Positions 6,833-9,323 of a stretch of 9,323 nucleotides of DNA are shown one piece after another. The notes under the pieces are model-generated. The model was not told the DNA's origin and did not search any database. It saw nothing but the letters and a program-made list of their open reading frames with translations. Numbering within the stretch: position 1 is the first letter of the stretch; every line of letters starts with the position of its first letter. The stretch comes from UMGS1783 sp900555065 (lineage in GTDB: Bacteria > Bacillota > Clostridia > Oscillospirales > UMGS1783). The translations under genes and the position numbers were made by a program. The stretch is from the NCBI GenBank assembly GCA_937991645.1, contig CALKPL010000041.1:1-9323 (forward strand), in the 5' to 3' direction.

Positions 6833-7066
6833 AAAATCTCTGCGGTACCACCCTGATTGCCGGTAAAACCGACCGCTCAACTCGCATACAGACATATGCG
6901 CTTCCTTGATAACGGGTGAAGATCCCGTCGGCTATTACTTGCGAAATTCGCTTTCCTACCGCCCTCATGAGTCCATTCACCGACCTACGCGCCACCGCAA
7001 TCTCACCCCCTGCGGCTCTCTTTGCACACGATCGACCGGCTACTCTTCTCAATCACAGGTTTATTT
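6798..7066 (-). promoter_or_regulatory. T-box riboswitch, tryptophan-specific (UGG specifier)
   Basis: This minus-strand leader senses uncharged tRNA and lets transcription continue into the TrpB-like gene. Stem I is clear. The AGUA element lies near 7043-7046, CGAUC pairs with GGUCG and GUGUGC with GCGCGU (about 7025-7036 with 6981-6990), and AGAGAGCCGCA/UUGCGG forms the upper part. GUGAAUGGACUCA (6968-6980) carries the specifier; UGG at 6973-6975 sits opposite AGUA and is followed by a purine, hence tRNA-Trp. Middle stems include GCGAAUUUCGC and CGCAUA/UAUGCG. The conserved T-box AGGGTGGTACCGCA is at 6841-6854. The terminator pairs UCUUUGUCCC with GGGGCAAAGG and ends in seven U (6798-6804). 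The element is certain; the amino acid is read from loop position and agrees with the downstream gene. Confidence 0.95.
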
Positions 7067-7072
7067 TGTTAT

Positions 7073-7101
7073 ATTATATGCTCTGTTTTTGAGTTTGTCA
7101 A
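7073..7101 (-). promoter_or_regulatory. Perfect-consensus sigma-A promoter of the T-box/trpB2 unit
   Basis: On the minus strand TTGACA (7096-7101) and TATAAT (7073-7078) are both exact consensus and are 17 bases apart. An A+T-rich stretch upstream (about 7111-7140) could act as an UP element. The start would be near 7066, just before stem I of the T-box. Such a strong promoter fits control mainly by attenuation rather than initiation. Confidence 0.93.
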
Positions 7102-7162
7102 GACTTGATCTGCAATTTTTTATATGAGCCTATTTATATCCGACATCGGCTGAATAACGGCC

Positions 7163-7190
7163 GCGGCCTCCGCCCGAAGGCGGAGACCGC
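7163..7190 (-). terminator. UUCG-capped GC hairpin downstream of the lipoprotein gene
   Basis: Read on the minus strand, GCGGTCTCCGCC and GGCGGAGGCCGC form a 12-bp stem with one U-G pair, closed by a C(UUCG)G tetraloop. On the plus strand the U-G pair becomes a C-A mismatch and the loop becomes CGAA, so the structure is suited to minus-strand RNA. It lies about 110 bases past the lipoprotein stop and upstream of the next promoter. The following bases (GGCCGTTATT) are a poor U-tract. Confidence 0.6.
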
Positions 7191-7298
7191 GCCGCTATGC
7201 TGAAAAAAAAACATGTTGTCCGACGATAAGTTTTTTTATATTAATGGGTATACCCTTCTATTTAAGGTTGGATATGGGATATTTCATGCTTGCAGCAA
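7191..7298. other. A+T-rich spacer after the lipoprotein gene
   Basis: This short non-coding stretch contains an A9 run (7203-7211), a T7 run (7230-7237 region) and a perfect 10-bp palindrome GGGTATACCC (7246-7255). No gene, promoter with both boxes, or classical terminator is evident. Confidence 0.35.
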
Positions 7299-8396
7299 TC
7301 ACTGCGCCGGCTGCCAGTCTATGGGCAGAACGCGCAGGTTGCTGGCAACGTTGTAAAACCCCATATCTGACTCGCCCAGTCTATAGTACGGCGTTACCTT
7401 ATAGTCGGGATAGTACTGCATATTTATGATCATGTAGTTGCTGTAGTCATACGTATAGGCCGGATCTTTGTTTTCATCATAAAGTGCATCAAAATCCGGA
7501 TCATTGTATTGATAACCAATTTGCAATATCCCGTCATTGAGCAAATGCAATACTGCAAACATAGGGTCTTTTGCATAGATCATTTTATTCCCCTGTTCTT
7601 CAGTATGCTTTTTCCCTGCCAGCCAGTATTCTTCAACGGCAACTTTCTCAAAATACGTCTTGTGGTCGATCTCCGTAACCTTATCAATAGAATCACCAAC
7701 TTTGATATTTGCAAACTCGGCGTAGGAATGCATTTCCTCCGCATAGATCGCTCCGTAAAGGTATATATCCGTTTTATCCGTTGTCAAATACTCACCTGTC
7801 TCCAAATCGCGCAGCCTGTCAAAGAAAAAATACGCGTACCCGCCGCCGTCCACCTTGCACACGGTGTAATAGCTGCTCTCGCCCGTCTTCCGGAGAAATG
7901 TGACAGGAATGTAATCATATTTTTGCGTATCACCCCATATATCCCGCAGCGGCACCCGTGCATAAACAGTTGCAAATCCACTGGCCAGCATGTTCTCTAA
8001 AATAATCACATCATCACCAGAGATAGTGACGATCATCTCATCCAGCGGGGTTTCATTGGTGATGACCGGCATGGCGTATTTCCCCGAAACCGAAATCCTG
8101 TCCACAGGCGTGAACTCCCTTGTGACCGGCATATCCGTCTCCGGATTAAACGGAACGGTATGAAAATCTTCCAAATCGTCAGCCCAGTCCTCCGGCTTCT
8201 TCCATTGCTGCGCGTCTGAAAGCGGCTGAGGTTCTTGTCGATTGGTAAAAGATGACTCCATCCCGTCGCTCCATTCTTCTTTGCTCTGATCTCCAGAACT
8301 TCCTGACGGAGACGCCGGAGCGCTATGACCACAGCCGCAAACGGCCGCGCCTAGAACAAGCACAACCAAAAGTATAACACATATCATGCGTTTCAT
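7299..8396 (-). CDS. Putative lipoprotein of unknown function
   Basis: This 365-residue protein begins with a lipoprotein signal: positive MKR, a hydrophobic stretch (ICVILLVVLVLGAAV), then CGC. Cys22 (V-C-G-C) is the likely lipidated residue; Cys20 is less like a lipobox. A Ser/Pro/Gly/Glu-rich linker to about residue 60 would hold the rest away from the membrane. The body (about 75-365) is rich in Asp, Glu and Tyr, and I do not recognise a named domain. A segment at about 225-250 (FANIKVGDSIDKVTEIDHKTYF) resembles the 'key on small changes' turn seen in many bacterial surface lipoproteins, but this is weak. The ATG at 8396 is preceded by AGGTGA (8403-8408) with six bases between. That site overlaps the stop codon of the gene upstream, only 10 bases away, so the two are co-transcribed and probably translationally coupled. 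A surface role, perhaps with the upstream protein, is inferred. Confidence 0.8.
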   Translation of the reverse strand: MKRMICVILLVVLVLGAAVCGCGHSAPASPSGSSGDQSKEEWSDGMESSFTNRQEPQPLSDAQQWKKPEDWADDLEDFHTVPFNPETDMPVTREFTPVDRISVSGKYAMPVITNETPLDEMIVTISGDDVIILENMLASGFATVYARVPLRDIWGDTQKYDYIPVTFLRKTGESSYYTVCKVDGGGYAYFFFDRLRDLETGEYLTTDKTDIYLYGAIYAEEMHSYAEFANIKVGDSIDKVTEIDHKTYFEKVAVEEYWLAGKKHTEEQGNKMIYAKDPMFAVLHLLNDGILQIGYQYNDPDFDALYDENKDPAYTYDYSNYMIINMQYYPDYKVTPYYRLGESDMGFYNVASNLRVLPIDWQPAQ

Positions 8397-8402
8397 TTTT
8401 TG

Positions 8403-8408
8403 TCACCT
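8403..8408 (-). promoter_or_regulatory. Ribosome binding site overlapping the upstream stop codon
   Basis: AGGTGA on the minus strand matches the 3' half of the Shine-Dalgarno consensus. It shares its first two bases with the TAG stop (8407-8409) of the upstream gene. A second purine patch, GGGAGG, lies in that gene's last codons. This supports coupled translation and fixes the lipoprotein start at 8396. Confidence 0.7.
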
Positions 8409-9323
8409 ACCTCCCTTTGGGATTGACTGCAAAATACAGTGTGGATGTGGCATTATCTCCCATCGGCCAATAGGCACTGTTGGTATCTGGATTAGCATAA
8501 AACAGATGTTCTGATGGGTTGGTGCTCATTTTGTGCGCCCAGCCGCCGTAATCAAGCTGCACTAGAAAGTGGTATCCATTGTTTGGTGTTGATGAATACA
8601 TTTCTTTCTGCCATCTTGCGGCAATTCTATACGAGGTCGAACCTATGCCGCTGGTCTGACTATTTAGGTTCGTAATATTATCTACATATGGCGTGGATTC
8701 AGATATTATTGTCGAGATAACAACACTATCGGGAACAGTCATGTATCCTGTTATCGCCGCATTAATGCTGGAATTTATCTCAAGCGCATAGCCCCAACAG
8801 TTGGGATCTCCCTGCCCCTTGACTCTGTAATCCGTTGCATTTCCTCTGCTCACCGCAGTTGTGTAATTGACTACAACAGCCGGACGCCAGGATGTTGTGC
8901 TATGGTTGGTGGAGCAGAACATTCGCACCTGCTCCGACGCTTCATTGGATATTTTCAGCGACAGCCCACGTTCCTCATGAATTGTCTGTGTATAAGACTC
9001 GTTCCAATAATTCAACAAGCAGGCTCGCACAAACGATGTACAATCTATATTATACTTCGTGTTGGAAGTAGTCAGCGATTTACTAGACGGTGCCGCCACG
9101 TTGTTGAACAAACTCAATAAACTCGGCTGATTGTTCCAGGTCAGCGACGTATAGTTCCAAATATTCCCCGGAATTCTCGGCTGCAATATAAAAGTAGATG
9201 TATTCCCGGAAATTTCATACAGATTCAGATATGCGCTTGTGACATTTCCCGGCAAAATAGTATTCTGATAACTGCCTATGATAAACTGCACATAGCTTCT
9301 GTACTTCGCGCCGTTGATGTAGC
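8407..9323 (-). CDS. DNRLRE-domain protein with C-terminal Cys/His domain (5' end outside window)
   Basis: The frame is open to the right edge (first visible residues YINGAKYRSYVQF), so the GTG at 9291 is not the true start and any signal peptide is unseen; 304 residues are visible. Residues about 1-155 look like the C-terminal part of a DNRLRE/carbohydrate-binding-like beta domain: AYLNLYEISGN, WNYTSLTWNNQP, then WRPAVVVNYTT. Residues about 160-304 form a second domain with DPNCWGYALEIN (Cys175), YHFLVQLDYGGWAHK (His251, His263) and SEHLFYANPDT. The Cys...His arrangement recalls papain- or NlpC-like cysteine hydrolases, but I cannot confirm the fold or activity. DNRLRE domains are typical of secreted or wall-bound Gram-positive proteins. 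The gene is clearly more A+T-rich than the genes to its left, with many Asn, Ser and Thr residues. It is followed after 10 bases by the lipoprotein gene. Confidence 0.8.
   Translation of the reverse strand, partial: YINGAKYRSYVQFIIGSYQNTILPGNVTSAYLNLYEISGNTSTFILQPRIPGNIWNYTSLTWNNQPSLLSLFNNVAAPSSKSLTTSNTKYNIDCTSFVRACLLNYWNESYTQTIHEERGLSLKISNEASEQVRMFCSTNHSTTSWRPAVVVNYTTAVSRGNATDYRVKGQGDPNCWGYALEINSSINAAITGYMTVPDSVVISTIISESTPYVDNITNLNSQTSGIGSTSYRIAARWQKEMYSSTPNNGYHFLVQLDYGGWAHKMSTNPSEHLFYANPDTNSAYWPMGDNATSTLYFAVNPKGR

Noticed and set aside
6705..7052. 115-codon minus-strand frame covering the T-box leader
   Set aside because: The sequence is explained by the T-box RNA structure (AGUA, specifier, AGGGTGGTACCGCA, terminator); the frame crosses the terminator and ends inside the TrpB-like gene.
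1..9323. CRISPR array, tRNA or rRNA genes, insertion sequence, toxin-antitoxin or defence system
   Set aside because: No regularly spaced repeats, no tRNA-like arms, no transposase with terminal repeats, and no protein pair resembling known defence or toxin families was found on reading both strands.

Overview
The window looks like a moderately GC-rich chromosome of a Gram-positive anaerobe in the Firmicutes, most plausibly a gut-type clostridium. This rests on strong AGGAGG-like ribosome binding sites, consensus sigma-A promoters, a T-box leader, and a zinc-ribbon large serine recombinase of the type found at the ends of clostridial integrative elements. The assignment is an inference from gene families; no species can be named from the sequence alone.

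Layout, left to right. Positions 2-934 (+) hold the C-terminal part of a large serine recombinase that is open at the left edge. It is followed by a short hairpin and an A+T-rich stretch that is a candidate element end. A roughly 350-bp GC-rich stretch with no recognisable gene follows. From about 1359 to the right edge every gene I accept is on the minus strand: a GH78 alpha-L-rhamnosidase (1422-3572), an AraC-type regulator with a cupin-like sensor domain (3657-4727, possibly longer), a TrpB-like PLP enzyme (5372-6739) behind a tryptophan T-box (6798-7066), and a two-gene operon read from the right edge. That operon comprises a DNRLRE-domain protein with a C-terminal Cys/His domain (8407 to beyond 9323) and a lipoprotein (7299-8396).

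The genes form three independent units rather than one system. The AraC regulator sits just upstream of the rhamnosidase and is its likely controller. A terminator separates them, and the rhamnosidase promoter is embedded in that terminator hairpin. The TrpB-like gene is a single-gene unit with its own perfect-consensus promoter and a T-box whose specifier reads UGG, so its expression should rise when tRNA-Trp is uncharged. The DNRLRE/lipoprotein pair is noticeably richer in A+T than the rest and appears to encode cell-surface or secreted proteins of unknown role.

The features most worth a second look are the promoter nested in the terminator at 3603-3660, the strong promoter at 5285-5313 that implies an approximately 550-nt leader before the regulator's preferred start, the tryptophan T-box on an isolated TrpB-like gene, and the Cys/His domain fused to DNRLRE. 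I found no defence system, CRISPR array, tRNA, rRNA or insertion sequence.
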